A stretch of DNA of 64,000 nt, from assembly GCA_034766995.1 (NCBI GenBank), contig CM068319.1:18316922-18380921 (forward strand). Reading direction: 5' to 3'. Every line of letters starts with the position of its first letter. The stretch's first letter is position 1. A program made the translations under genes and the position numbers. The stretch comes from Acanthacorydalis orientalis. Its lineage: Eukaryota > Arthropoda > Insecta > Megaloptera > Corydalidae. The notes beneath the pieces are model-generated. The model did no database searches and was not told the DNA's origin. It saw only the letters and a list, made by a program, of their open reading frames with translations. Positions 23,630 through 35,639 of the stretch are shown here, piece after piece.

Positions 23630-23870
23630 CATACATATCAACGGCAGCCATTCAGTAACCATTATTGAATAAAGATTTATTCTAATTTGTGATTCAGTAC
23701 TTTTTGATATATTTCTATTTTATTTTCTGATACTGTTTATCCCACCTGTTCATTAGTCCCTTCTTTCAGAGTCTTTTATATTTCTTGGCTGTAGTCAATC
23801 TTTTCTGTTATCTGTACGATGGTACCCATGTACTTTTTTTATTTGTTCTGTCTACTTACTTCTTATTTTT
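23630..23870 (-). pseudogene. Second LINE C-terminal fragment
   Basis: The minus strand gives HRTDNRKD, a stop, LQPRNIKDSERRD and, in other frames, LMNRWDKQYQKIK, then LNHKLE, a stop, IFIQ, a stop, WLLNGCR. The arrangement parallels the fragment at 1358-1720: a TDNR..K motif, a PR...KR stretch, RW.D and a terminal EAF.QQW-like motif just before (TA)n. Individual matches are weaker than in the first fragment, so the call depends partly on the shared order and position. Confidence 0.4.
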
Positions 23871-24199
23871 TAATTTTTATTTGTTCTCGATCAACGTGTG
23901 TATGTGTGTATATATTGCTTACCAGGGGTTAGTACGGAGAAATAATTGAAGATTTTTGTGCAGGTAGTAGTTAATTCATTAACTATATAGTACCTGCCAC
24001 TATTTAATATATAAATTAACAAATATAAAAATGAAGAAGCATGTTTACAATCAGTAAATATTATTACGGCAATGGATATTTGTCGAAGCATAATAATGGT
24101 ACAAAAATTAGAAAGAAATTCAAAAAAACATAGTATAAATATTAACAGTATTGCAAATGTCCACATTCCTTATAGTTTTACGTTCGCATATATGTTAGT

Positions 24200-24520
24200 T
24201 TAAGACAGGTAAGAAAATAAAAGATTATCGCAAGCGAGACGCGTTGATGCGACGTGTGACGATAGAAGGAGACGTCGCGATCAGCAAAAAGTGCATGCTC
24301 AACCGATGATTCCTTTTCTTGTGATGTTTGACAACTTCTCGTCCGTATATCCTTACGTGAACTAGAACGAGAGCGTTGCCAGTTGATCTTTGTTTAACGC
24401 GGCTCATTTATGTACATTCCGGTTGATATTCCAAAATGGCCGACGTGTGCTTGTGTTAGATGAGATCTTAGTTTGATACCGATGTGAATAAAAATGTTTT
24501 TACTTATGAATCGTATTGTT
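24200..24520. promoter_or_regulatory. CpG-containing island with CCAAAATGGCCG, possible promoter
   Basis: This is one of the most C+G-rich stretches in the window, with repeated CpG (GAGACGCGTTGATGCGACG, GACGTCGCGATC) and no microsatellite. CCAAAATGGCCGACG at about 24431-24445 resembles the CAAAATGGCGGC element found just downstream of transcription starts in many animal genes. An Inr-like TTCAGTTT occurs near 24656. A minus-strand frame of 60 codons crosses the island without resemblance to a known protein. It may be the start of a transcript in either direction; which gene it serves is unknown. Confidence 0.35.
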
Positions 24521-25403
24521 AACATAAAATATTCGTAGTTAATTGTTCTAATGTTGAAACGGTGTTCTTCGCGTCATGTAAACGTTTATTATACATTTGT
24601 GTTCATGTTTTTAAGATAAAAACGTGTCTTATTTTATTGTTTATCGAGAGACAGTTCAGTTTCCAGTTCATCAACAAAAATGTTTTGATATTCGTACAGA
24701 ACCTGTTCCATTTACACTGAGACAAATTACGGGAAATAATCTAGTTTCGAAGGTTGTAGTGTGCTATATATAAAAAAAAACGTAATTATTTTTAAATTTA
24801 TTTATTTCATCTAATGTAATCACATGTACATTCTTCAGTAACAACTTGCTCATAATTGTTTTCTTACAAGAATAAAATATATGTTATCAATGATTTCACG
24901 ATTATATTGTAAATTCAATCAGTTTCATTTATGCCTGATAGTTTCTGATTGTTGCTACTTGATATATCATTCATGAAAATGTTGAAATATCTATCGAAAC
25001 TGATTTACATATACGAGTAAATATGTTTTATGAAGATTGAAAGGTTCAAAAATACATTGTTTATATTAATGCCTCGTGTTGAAATTCATCTGTTTATAAT
25101 GTAATAGCATATGCTATTTTCATTGTTTATGATATTATTGCTAACATAAATAATAGTTGAGCTATTCGTTTTTTATACACATTTATATATTTTTAATGAA
25201 CATTTTTAACGAGAACAAAATTTCGAAATAGTAGTTTAGTGTTTGTGTCTTTGATTTAAATTGATTTTGGCACAGGTCTCCACTAGAATAAACACAACAT
25301 GCTATCTTCAAAATATGCGGTCAAAATTTGAAAAAAATCTATTATTTTGAAATGTGTCATAATTTGTCCAGTTTAATTGCTATAGTCTGTTGATATATAC
25401 ATG

Positions 25404-25408
<5 letters not shown>
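24521..25408. other. AT-rich spacer, nothing recognised
   Basis: Possible continuation of a 5' untranslated exon from the island on the left; no donor could be chosen with confidence. Confidence 0.35.

Positions 25409-25479
<71 letters not shown>
25409..25479. repeat. (TA)n microsatellite, about 71 bp
   Basis: Uninterrupted TA, among the longest in the window. Confidence 0.95.
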
Positions 25480-25485
<6 letters not shown>

Positions 25486-27234
25486 TCAATTTTTAATTGT
25501 TTTGAAAAATTGTTAATTTCAGTGTTTATAAAAGTACACTGGACAACAATTAAAACTGTTTTTTTTTTGTATTATTTTTTACGTTTATTAAAATCGTACC
25601 ATTAAAAATATTCCAATATTTTTGTGAATTCAGCGATTTTAAATGCTATCTCTATACAGATGGTTAGTTAGAATGATAATTATATTTATTTATGTGGTTT
25701 TTAATCTGTAAAAAAGTTTTTATTCCAAGTGATTAATTGTAAAATGCCAGTAATTTTAATTAACTGCAATGTGCACCTAGTTGAAATAATAATAAAAAAA
25801 GATTAATGTTTATATAAATGCTATATATAATATGTACTACCTGTAGAGTTTGTTACTAAAGTGTTTTGTTTTCACGACCGGAAACGGGATTTTTTTATAT
25901 TCATCTCGGGAATTTCCTGGGAACATCGGGAATTTTAAGAACAGTGAAAGTATTTTATATGTATTTATGTATTATTTCATGGTATGTATTTATAAATATT
26001 TAAGTTGTTCATATCTATTGTATTTTTTTTTTAATAATCAAACCGAAATTATATTGGAAAATATTGTTAATCATTTTCTGTTAAACGGATGAAATGAAAA
26101 AATAGTATTTTTACATGAGGATAATTTGTACAAAAATAAAAAGAGAGTCTTTTTAGTATTCTGTCGAAAGTATTTAGTTTTTATCTTTTTATATATAATA
26201 GAATAAGTTATTTGTTATTGAAAAAAATCTTTTGGGTAATTAGTATTTGAAAATTATTCTTCTGTTAGTAAAAAATCGAATTTTGATGTAGTTCAAACAT
26301 GAGTAAGTTTTTAGCATTTTTAAATGTAATTTCATTCCATTTTTCAATTTAAAGATAATCATTTAGAAGAATGACTTCAATTTTAACCTAATTTTTCTAT
26401 TTATTTTCTTATTTAGATGACCTATTAGATTAAATAGTAGATCATATATTTATCCAATTTTATTACTTCACGTTATAAATAAATAAGAAAAAAAATTAAT
26501 TTCCTGAAAACTTAACATTTTTGCAACAATGAAAATTAACAGTTGGAGTCGAATTTTTTATTGACTATATTTGATATACAAAAAGAGTACTTATGAAATG
26601 TGTACTTTAATTAGATTCAAGGTTCAAACTGATGTTGATTTTTCAGAGAGAATGGGTAAAGTAAAAGTTGAGTTAAAGGTATTTATAAATTATATATATA
26701 TATATATTATATTGTACATATTTACACATGGTTTGCAATTAATTAATAAATATTATAATTAACATGCGTTTACTAGTTGTAGTTGTAGAATAAGTACATG
26801 ATTTAAAATGTGTATATTGGAATAATTACAATACCAGGTTATTTGATTGATATAGAGGACAAAAAGAGTAACTTGTTTACGAAAATTGAAAATGGAATAA
26901 AAAAAAACGATCTTCTATTTTCTTATCATTTATAGGTAGTTTTTGAACAAATGATTGTAGTTTTTACATATGTAAAATTACTTATATTTTAAAATTCTTA
27001 AGGAGAATAGATTTTTATCAAAAACTGACTACTAAGACATTCTTTATTGAATCAATAAATCAGAATATTGATTATAAAACAATACACGTAACGAAATATA
27101 CAATTTGAGAAATGTTACGGTATGTATTACTTTGTTCTTCAACGTCGATTGCTTTTAAATATTTCTATTCATATTTTTCATTTTTTATACATTTTATACT
27201 GAAAGTAACCACAATATAGTTTTGAAATTGACTA
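25480..27234. other. AT-rich spacer with a short CGGGAATT-type repeat
   Basis: Around 25877-25937, GAAACGGGAT, TCTCGGGAATTTCCTGGGAA and CATCGGGAATTTT form clustered CGGGAA motifs. These resemble subterminal repeats of hAT-type elements, but no transposase is visible. An 80-codon frame over this block (25850-26092) is not recognised. A short TA tract lies at 26692. Confidence 0.35.
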
Positions 27235-27390
27235 AAGTCACTCCCACGTATGAAATATTCACTTATCCCACAAACTAGAATTGTTTTTATTAAAAAAAAA
27301 CATTTTCGATTGTTACTTATGTGCATTTCGATGGCAATGCTACCGTCCTTAAAGCGTTAAGATACAGAAAAATATCTGTCTTTGTGATCT
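27235..27390. repeat. MITE-family half element
   Basis: Arm with TCACTTATCCCACAAACTAGAAT, GTGCATTTCGATGGCAATG and AAGCGTTAAGATACAGAAAA. The partner arm is missing and the sequence runs into (CTAT)n(TA)n(GA)n. Confidence 0.65.
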
Positions 27391-27397
27391 ATCTATC

Positions 27398-27450
<53 letters not shown>
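27389..27450. repeat. Compound (CTAT)n(TA)n(GA)n microsatellite
   Basis: Three motifs in succession: CTAT to 27401, TA to 27425, GA to 27450. Confidence 0.95.
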
Positions 27451-27475
27451 TAGGTGAGTAAGTGTCCATCTGAAG

Positions 27476-27721
27476 ATGTCGACAGATAAAACCAGTAGTG
27501 AAAGAAAAAGAAAAAATAATGATCTCAAGGACAAGAAACATAATTTCAAATCCAGTCACACAGGACTGAAACAAATTACAAATAGAAATACATTTAATAA
27601 AAAAAAAATATTACTACAATACAGGTATCACATATACGTTGTCAAATATCGAAAAATGTCACTCAGCTTATTCAAAAAAATATCGAAAAGCAGTAAGGGA
27701 ACTAATAAAAAAACACATTAA
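27476..27721 (+). CDS. Unclassified lysine-rich 81-codon frame, doubtful
   Basis: Starts MSTDKTSSERKRKNNDLKDK just after the (GA)n tract and stays lysine/asparagine-rich to its end. Such composition is what random A-rich DNA encodes. No motif, splice signal or conserved pattern is seen. Confidence 0.1.
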   Translation: MSTDKTSSERKRKNNDLKDKKHNFKSSHTGLKQITNRNTFNKKKILLQYRYHIYVVKYRKMSLSLFKKISKSSKGTNKKTH

Positions 27722-28025
27722 TTTGTTAATTGTCTTTTTAATCCCATGCACATTAATCTGAAATTAATGATATGAGTTTTAACCTACATCGACAAAATGT
27801 TTATTGTTTGGAATATAAAAAAAGCATTCTAAAATAACATGAATAAAAACTGACTTGTTTCAGTTATTTATAATTTCAATTTATTTTGAAATAAATTACT
27901 AAGAAACTGTTTCAACTTTGTATTTTATGGATAATTATTTTCAGGCTAATTTACTTGTCATATTGAAATATTTTATTTATAAATATGTTTAATATATTTC
28001 TTTTATTAAAGTAATCTGTTTTTTT

Positions 28026-28064
<39 letters not shown>

Positions 28065-28390
28065 CATGTATTATTGTGGTTTAGTTTCCATTCAACTATA
28101 AAAAAATATGATAATTTATATTTAAATTATAACATCTATCGTTCATGTTTGTAATATAAAAAGTAGAGATAGAAGAATTTGTGTATTATATACAATTATC
28201 ATTAACACTTTCTTTTTTAGTTAATGGTCATATAAAAAGATACTTGCAATATACTTAAGACCTTCAGTTAATGGTTTAAATTTAATTTTATGACATAATT
28301 GAGTGCATAACGTAATGGTTAATTCTAATTATATAGATTAATGTTAAATTATATTATTTTAGAAAATTGGTTTGGTTTATTCATTTATTC

Positions 28391-28392
<2 letters not shown>
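27722..28392. other. AT-rich spacer with (TA)n at 28029-28061
   Basis: Nothing else recognised. Confidence 0.5.

Positions 28393-28450
<58 letters not shown>
28393..28450. repeat. (TA)n microsatellite, 58 bp
   Basis: Uninterrupted TA. Confidence 0.95.
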
Positions 28451-28454
<4 letters not shown>

Positions 28455-28599
28455 GTGTACATTCGTGTTTTAACTAGATTATCATTACTTATGAAAATAA
28501 ATTGGAAGTATGTCATTTGCATTATGAAAATAATTAGCATAAATTAAAGAACAAATCTTTTAGTATAATTGATTACAATGAATTTCTGTTACTGTGGTC

Positions 28600-28745
28600 A
28601 AACTCACTTTTAAAAATAAGTTTTTACTAATCCCACAAACCAGACAATATTCTAATCAAAAATATTCAAGAAATAATTATTAATCATTTTTTATTTTTCC
28701 AACGGACATTTCGATGGGAACATCAACCAAAGATACACTGATCTA
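28600..28745. repeat. MITE-family half element
   Basis: Carries TTTTTACTAATCCCACAAACCAGA, TAATCAAAAATATTCAAGAAATAATTATTAATCATTTTT and GGACATTTCGATGGGAACATCA, then diverges. Confidence 0.6.
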
Positions 28746-30804
28746 TAACTTTGTCCATTAACACATTCCAGTTGTTTGACGGGGAATTCTGAATATTTGA
28801 ATCTGAAGTCGATTCTTATTGAGGAAAATTTCGGTTTATAAAATAAAATTTTTTGTATTTCTTTGATAAAATAAACTTTTAGATATGCAATTCTGTGAAA
28901 GTCTCTTTCTAAATAACTTACCACAATGGTATGATGTTGCTTTTTGAATCATAGGAACCTGTTTTTGAATTGTGTCCACTGAAATATCCATTTTTTATTC
29001 GAATTTTTATTTTTTATGTATATTTTTTCAATATTTCAAGAGTGAATATGTTTGACATATTATAGGTATATTTTATGGTAAATGCCATTGCTTTTTAGTT
29101 TGCTTTTTAGTTTGACAAGCATTCATTACATTTTAATTTTCAGCTAATCTAAGTATTAATTTAACTAGAAAGTAGTTTATTTTTAAATTTAATTACTCCG
29201 TCATATGTTGGATTATATGTTAATTATTTGAAAGATTTAGAAATTAATGCACTGCGGTTATAATAACTATTTTTTTAAAAAGTGTAGTTTTTTTATAAAA
29301 AAATATACATAGAAAATAAGAAAAAAATCGATTTTAAAATCAGAAATTAAAACGTGTGTTTTTTATATACGCAGTCTGTTATCCACAGTCTTCTGAGATA
29401 CAAATCCAATTTTAAATTAAGATTTTATGCTTAATTTTTATTTGTTTGACAGCATTGCATTACAGTTGACAATAATCTCTTAAAATGTATATGGAGATTT
29501 GCATTTTTCACGATTAATAAAGTCAGAAAAATGTTTCTCGCAAACAGGAATGTAACGATCATGTAAGAATCAATATGTAAAGATTGTTAGAAATAAAATT
29601 TTTCATAATTCAAAATTATTTAATTTTTATTTTTGGCAAGAATAGTTCACATTGTTTTTGTCTTGTATTTTTCTTATACAAGTTTCAAATTTCCGACTAG
29701 ACATGCCAAATGTAATTTACAAATAAAAATGTAATCATATTCCTTAAGTAATATTTGCACTTTTAAAAGCATTAGATAAATCATATTTTGAAAAACAGTT
29801 GCTTTATTTTAACTTACATTTCTATCTCACTCTATTACTTGTATTAAAATATTGTATTAGATTAACTAATGGTTAAAATCATTTAAATTTCGATATCCCG
29901 TTATTTTATATATGTACAAAGTTTTACTTTTTAAAAAATATTAGGATTTTCCGTAATAATCTGAATCTCATCATATGGATGTGTATATGTGCATGTCAGC
30001 AATTAACTGCTTGAATTTCTGGCATAGATATGTGCATCCAGCAATGGATTACTTAAAATCATGGCATTACACATCATGGCAAAATCACGTTGGTACTTCC
30101 TTTAAGTGATACTGTTTTAGTATAAAGATTAGACAATCTATATGCTTGTCTATGCACATACTTATGTATGTTTTTTAAATGCAATGCGGAATTGAAAGTA
30201 TTAAAAATCAATTACGGTTCAAAATAACTCGTATAAAAAATCACACTTTATTTAATAGATATAACATAAGACATTCTTCAGTCTTTTATATAAATTTCAA
30301 ATATACATATATTGAATGAATAAAAATTGACATAGTTTTGACTGTGAAAAGTAAACTTTTTTTAAAGAAATGATTTCCAGTTTATTAAAATACAAAAATA
30401 CACTTTATTAATGCATAACAATCTTATGACTAAAAAATGTATGTGTTTAAATGTATTTGCTGCAATATTTTTTCTAGTATTTATTCGAAACACTGTAACA
30501 GTCTATTATATTTATTATTAGTAGATACTAATCATCCAGATTCCATAAAAACACGCCGCGAAGAAATAAACATTTCAGTGCTGTATATTTTTGTTGATAT
30601 TCAATACAAAGACTCGTTCTTGAATCTAACAGAATGAGGAAGCACGTGGTTATCTTTCGGAAGATGACACTGAAATCTTAATTTATTTTTAGTACATACA
30701 TACATGATTTAAATACGTTGAAAATAAAAAAAATGTCATGTCCAACATCTGGACATTTAAGATTAATAAAATAAGCGATAAATCTTTTTACAGGACGAAT
30801 TAAC
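28746..30804. other. AT-rich spacer, nothing firm
   Basis: Two kilobases without microsatellites over 20 bp. A plus-strand open stretch at 30521-30637 (codons for DTNHPDSIKTRREEINIS) follows a possible acceptor TTATTATTAG and ends at a TGA; it lacks a polyadenylation signal and is not called. Confidence 0.4.
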
Positions 30805-30816
30805 GCACACACACAA

Positions 30817-30875
<59 letters not shown>
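30805..30875. repeat. Compound (CA)n(TA)n microsatellite
   Basis: CA with one CAAACA interruption to 30832, then 44 bp of TA. Confidence 0.95.
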
Positions 30876-30878
<3 letters not shown>

Positions 30879-31299
30879 GTGTACTAATTTAATTATAACT
30901 GAACGACACGTCCAATGTGGAGTGAACTCTATAATGTGGAATTTATTTCGAATATAATTGAGATAATGTGACACGGATTTTCTTAAAACAACATTTCTGT
31001 TTATATTTTCTTTGTATGCGAAGATATATTTATGCGTGTTATGTTTATGTATCAGGTAATGTGTGCTATTTTCAAATTTAAATTATGATTCTTTTTATGG
31101 ATTTAATGTCTGTCTGTACTCACTTGAAATTTCATTAACGAAACGAAAGTAATATGTAATTTTTAAATAAGTTATTGTAAATTTAACGAAAAAGAGAAAA
31201 TATTTCTTCATCATCGTGAAAATAGAATCGTGTTTTCTTTTATAAATTATGAAATACTCAGTGGCGTGTATTTATTTGATCCCAGATTATTTACGGCTC

Positions 31300-31640
31300 T
31301 GTGTATATAAAAAACAGCGAAAAGCGTGAGATTACATTTTAAATTACACCAGATATAGATAATTTTCCATTATTTCATGTTAAAAAAGACACCGACACAC
31401 AACTCTATGTTTGTCGGACACGTTCGTTGCATATTTTCGTAGACAGTAACTTTTCTTGTTAAATAACTCGCGTTTTTTCGAACCATAAACAGCACAGCGG
31501 AAAACTCGAAAATATTAAATTACTTCCTGCGAATCAAAACTACGAAACAAACAACACGATTTTTTTATGGGCCTGTTGAATTGTGAGTAACGAGTTTTCA
31601 CGATATATCGAAACTCACGAGTGTTAACGGTTCATATAAG
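31300..31640. promoter_or_regulatory. CpG-containing stretch, possible 5' non-coding exon
   Basis: Moderately C+G-enriched, microsatellite-free sequence with CpG clusters (GACACGTTCGTTGC, AACTCGCGTTTTTTCG, AACTCACGAGTG). No long open frame. It resembles the islands at 11.6 and 24.2 kb and is about 9.5 kb upstream of the exon at 41101. Function is inferred from composition only. Confidence 0.2.
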
Positions 31641-32060
31641 CTGCTTTTTTGTCATCTTTAGTTTATAGAGATTGTTTGATTCAGGGCTGATAACTGAAAA
31701 TAACTTGTCCGTTGATTCCATTAAATGTAAAAAAATGATCTTTCTCGTGTATAAAACATGTTTTCAGGTAGATTTTGGGATATTTAACAGTGATCCTGAC
31801 ATTGTTTTTCGAACATTGATGTTATCGCCAGTTATTCTGGTATTTATTTACAATTTTAGTAGCACATAAATCAAATAAGCAACAAAAAGGTAACTCAATT
31901 ATTGATACAAAAAATATATTCCTATTTGTGTAGAATGTTACTAATAATGTAAATAAATTATATATATATATATATAATTTCAAGTTTCGCACAGAAAGAT
32001 AATGAAAAAATAATTTAATTTTATTATTTAGTATTATATAGTTATACTATTTATTCTTTA
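31641..32060. other. AT-rich spacer, nothing recognised
   Basis: A 17-bp TA tract near 31960 is the only feature. Confidence 0.45.
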
Positions 32061-32414
32061 CATATTTTTTAATGAAAATAAATATTTGTGTACAAATACT
32101 TCTACTATGTGTTAAATTTTGTTCTTTTTTTTTTCAACTGAAAGACTATAGAAGTATCCAAATTTATTAAAGTATATGGTACAAAACAGTGTTATTAATT
32201 TTACATATACCTGGTTATTAATGGTCAAAGATACTTATGTAACTAACACTTAAAATATTTGTTCAAGATATATTTATCATTCGAGATCATGGCCTTTTTA
32301 ATTAAATTTTAATTATATTACGTGAATCTTTGAAATATATGTTCATTTATCAACAATTAGCATAAGATAATTTACATTATATTTTTAGAAATGGTAAAAA
32401 ATGTTATTAAAATG

Positions 32415-32497
<83 letters not shown>

Positions 32498-33163
32498 TAT
32501 AATATATAAAACAAAAAAAGGAGATATAATACTTGAATATATAAATTAAATGTAATATTCAAAAATGAATTAAAAATAATACTTGAAAAACACTGCAAAG
32601 TAAGAATATAAAAATACTGTTTTATTATTTATTATTATTTTGTTTATTATCCAGACACGTTATATATGTATTATCCTGTGGCCTATTCTTTTTAAAGAAG
32701 TGTGACACATGCTGTGCTTCATGGTGATTAATGTGTTTTCTCTAATAATTTATTTATACTTGAAAAATATTTAATATGTATATATATATATAAACATACA
32801 TACAATATATTAATTTGTAAAATCATTGTAAACATTAATAGATGAAACTATTAAATTATCAAGTTTATAAATATTGTTTTTTTATTATTATTATTTTCAA
32901 GAATTTGTTTGTTATTTATTTTGAACAAATATTTAATAAGTAATAATTAACAAATATTAGTTACATAAGTATCTGTGACCATTAATAACCAGATATAAGT
33001 AAAATGAGTAACACTTTTTTGTACCATACACTTTGTTTTATTTTATAAAAATAAAATAAAAAAATTGGATACATTAATATTTTTTGTTTGTTGAAAAAAG
33101 ACAGACCTTAACGCATAGTACAAAATATTTCTACATAAAGATTTATTTTCATTAAAAAATATG
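32061..33163. repeat. Inverted repeat, two ~220-bp arms around 650 bp
   Basis: The left arm (32061-32275) and the reverse complement of the right arm (about 32930-33163) share CATATTTTTTAATGAAAATA at their outer ends. They also share GTATATGGTACAAAA, CTGGTTATTAATGGTCA, GATACTTATGTAACTAA and AATATTTGTTC in the same order. Similarity stops inward of these. The interior contains (TC)n(TA)n and unrelated AT-rich DNA with no coding relic. It may be a non-autonomous DNA transposon with long inverted repeats, or two copies of one repeat inserted head to head. Confidence 0.7.
32414..32493. repeat. Compound (TC)n(TA)n microsatellite
   Basis: TC (32414-32435) then 58 bp of TA, inside the inverted-repeat structure. 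Confidence 0.95.
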
Positions 33164-33476
33164 TCGAGACAAAATATTGTAATGACCGAATTCATCCCTA
33201 TATATGGAATCTTATAAATTTTATAAGTGGAAGATTTTGTTATGAAGGTAATTAAGAAACCAAACTAGACATTTGGGTTACTGTATTATAAACGAAAAGT
33301 TACTGTTTTGACTTTCTTTATCTTCTTGATCCAGAACTGCCAGTTCGAGATTTATTTACAGATGACGAAAGTTAAAATCGCTCGTAGAATAAACTGAATC
33401 GCACGTGACCTACAGTACTATCTTAAAATAATGAAACAATTATTTCCATAATTAATATAATATAGAGATATAACGG

Positions 33477-33479
<3 letters not shown>
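33164..33479. other. AT-rich spacer, nothing recognised
   Basis: 33320-33415 is slightly richer in C+G but has no recognisable content. Confidence 0.45.
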
Positions 33480-33541
<62 letters not shown>

Positions 33542-33542
33542 G
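33480..33542. repeat. Compound (TA)n(GA)n microsatellite
   Basis: TA to 33520, then eleven GA units. Confidence 0.95.
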
Positions 33543-33654
33543 GAGAACGGATTTAGATCTGACTAAATAATTCGACTTAGGAATATGATGTTTAGTTTCC
33601 AACAATAAGAACTTGGTTTTATTTTATACCCATACACAATTTTTTCCATCCTTT

Positions 33655-33728
33655 ATATATATATATACACACACACACATGTATGTGTGCATATTTGTAT
33701 ATCTATATGGACAAATAGAGAGAGAGAG
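33655..33728. repeat. Short mixed TA, CA and GA tracts
   Basis: TA (33655-33667), CA (33667-33679), a TGTATGTGTG stretch, and a GA run at 33718-33728, separated by short unique bases. Confidence 0.85.
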
Positions 33729-34224
33729 CTTTTTACATTTCAGTATTTCATGAGCAAACGCTCGCCGTATGGCACTGTCTTTTTAAAATGGCGATTACTT
33801 AATTCAGTGTACTTAAAGGGAATCAGTGTTGATTTTAATTTCCATTTTAAAAAATAAAATAAATTATTTTGTTATATTTCAGGTCATATTTAAGTTTTTT
33901 AACGTGTGGTGTGTAGTAATTAATAGTGTAGGAAAATTATTGGCCATAAACATCTTAATATTCTTAATGATAATTGTATTTTTTTAACATATAGAGTAAA
34001 TGTTAATTAAGGTTATCTTTTAGTACCTTTAAAGATAAATTATTAATAAAATGAGCTATTATCAAATAAAATAAACCAAATTTTATAACATAGATTAGTA
34101 ACTTATCCTCATTGATTAACAACTAAGTAAAAAGCACATTTACGTAATAGGTAGATATATATTAACCTATTTCGATTACATGTTTCGTCTACTTATGTAC
34201 TAAAATTATTAATTAATTTACACA

Positions 34225-34450
34225 TTTAATTGATAACTCGACCAGGACTGGTACAAGATTGTGTTTTCATGCCTGGTGTGTGTTTTTGAGTTCAGCGAAC
34301 CCTCATTCTTCTGACTTACAATTTAGTCCCAAAACAACCTAGAGGTTTTTTTTAATTAAACATGGAGTTGAGTCATGGGCTCCTGTGTTCGACACTCAGT
34401 ACGCGTATGCTGTGCTGCCTGGAGAGCGGTATAATAGTTGTCAGATGGTT
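34225..34450. other. Less AT-rich unclassified segment
   Basis: This segment stands out by complexity (GAGTCATGGGCTCCTGTG, CAGTACGCGTATGCTGTGCTGCC). It includes a B-box-like TGTTCGACACT near 34388, so a tRNA-derived repeat is possible. No open frame or family is recognised. Confidence 0.25.
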
Positions 34451-34515
34451 ATTGCATTTTTCGAAATATGTGTAATTATTTAGCATTTTTCAAATTTTAT
34501 CAGTTTGGATGATCA

Positions 34516-34516
<1 letters not shown>

Positions 34517-34557
<41 letters not shown>
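34517..34557. repeat. Compound (TA)n(TG)n microsatellite
   Basis: TA to 34543, then about seven TG units. Confidence 0.95.
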
Positions 34558-35127
34558 CAAAATAGTTCGTAGTGTGAGGGATGAACATTTTTAAATAATA
34601 ATAATACTATGATTACTATTTATTTAAATGTGCAAACAAACAATGTTTAAGTAAGGAATTCTATGTACAAAAAAACAATACAAGCAGCGAAATCACAGCT
34701 ACTATTCAAATTGAAAAAAACATTGATAACCTTACTAATGTTGATAAACAATTAAAAAAAGATTCATTATATGTGCCGCAATAAGAGATAATGTACATGC
34801 ATTATTAAATATAAATGCAGGCATTATATAATTTAAAGTTGATGATAACCCAACAGTTACAAGAATTAATGATAATTCACCTTATTCATACAATATTGTA
34901 TATGCTTATTGTTCAATTTCTTAGTATTGTGGTTCAATTCAGTCGTTCCTGCTTCAAAGAAATGTATTTAAAAACAAACTGTTTATGAATTCTCGCGGTG
35001 TAAAGTAAAATAACTATAAGTTATTATCAGACATTTAATAATATTGTGCGAGAATTTTCTCTCTTTTTGATATTTGACAATTTCTTTTGTGTTCTAATAT
35101 GTATTTTTTAATATGTCAGCAGTATCG

Positions 35128-35129
<2 letters not shown>
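34558..35129. other. AT-rich spacer, nothing recognised
   Basis: No element or frame recognised. Confidence 0.45.

Positions 35130-35206
<77 letters not shown>
35130..35206. repeat. (TA)n microsatellite, 77 bp
   Basis: The longest perfect single-motif TA tract in the window. It generates spurious Tyr-Ile frames on both strands. Confidence 0.95.
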
Positions 35207-35209
<3 letters not shown>

Positions 35210-35524
35210 CATTGTTTGTTGTGTGTCTATTCTCATTCTTTTCATCAGATTTTCAAAAGAGATCATGTGACAGATGTCACGTTTTACAAAAAAACACAAT
35301 ATTATTATATCGACAGAAATCGAATTCGTTTGCTTCTTGTATGATATTATTTTCGTATACAGATTTCCAATCTCTGAATAATCGATGCAGAAATATTGAA
35401 AATGATCGTATGTTTTAACCGAAATTGTCATCTAGGCGTCATATGTTTGATTGTGTAGTGTAATCAGATCGTATTTAGTCTTATTTCCCGCTTTTTTTAG
35501 AGAATTTTTCCAAATATACACTTC

Positions 35525-35635
35525 TACGTTAAATATCTTATTATATATTTAAATATCTTCAATATCTTTTTAAATATCTTTAATAATAATTTAAAAGATA
35601 TTCTTAAATGTCTTTTTATATATTTTCGCTCATAT
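35525..35635. repeat. Degenerate AAATATCTT tandem cluster
   Basis: The motif (A)AATATCTT recurs at about 35530, 35548, 35560, 35573, with related AAAGATATT and AAATGTCTT copies to the right, suggesting a decayed minisatellite. Confidence 0.55.
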
Positions 35636-35639
35636 ATAA

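Noticed and set aside
24225..24407. Minus-strand 60-codon frame in the CpG-containing island as a protein
   Set aside because: Open frames are longer by chance in C+G-richer DNA; no motif, and the island is better explained as regulatory or untranslated.
28691..28924. Minus-strand 77-codon frame starting MVSYLERDFHR
   Set aside because: Half of it lies in a MITE-family arm; no homology or splice context.
30521..30660. Terminal exon after TTATTATTAG encoding DTNHPDSIKTRREEINIS
   Set aside because: The acceptor is weak, there is no polyadenylation signal after the stop and no upstream exon in matching phase could be found.
35087..35431. Overlapping frames of 85-101 codons on both strands
   Set aside because: Most of each frame is the 77-bp TA tract; the flanking codons show no motif or consistent strand.
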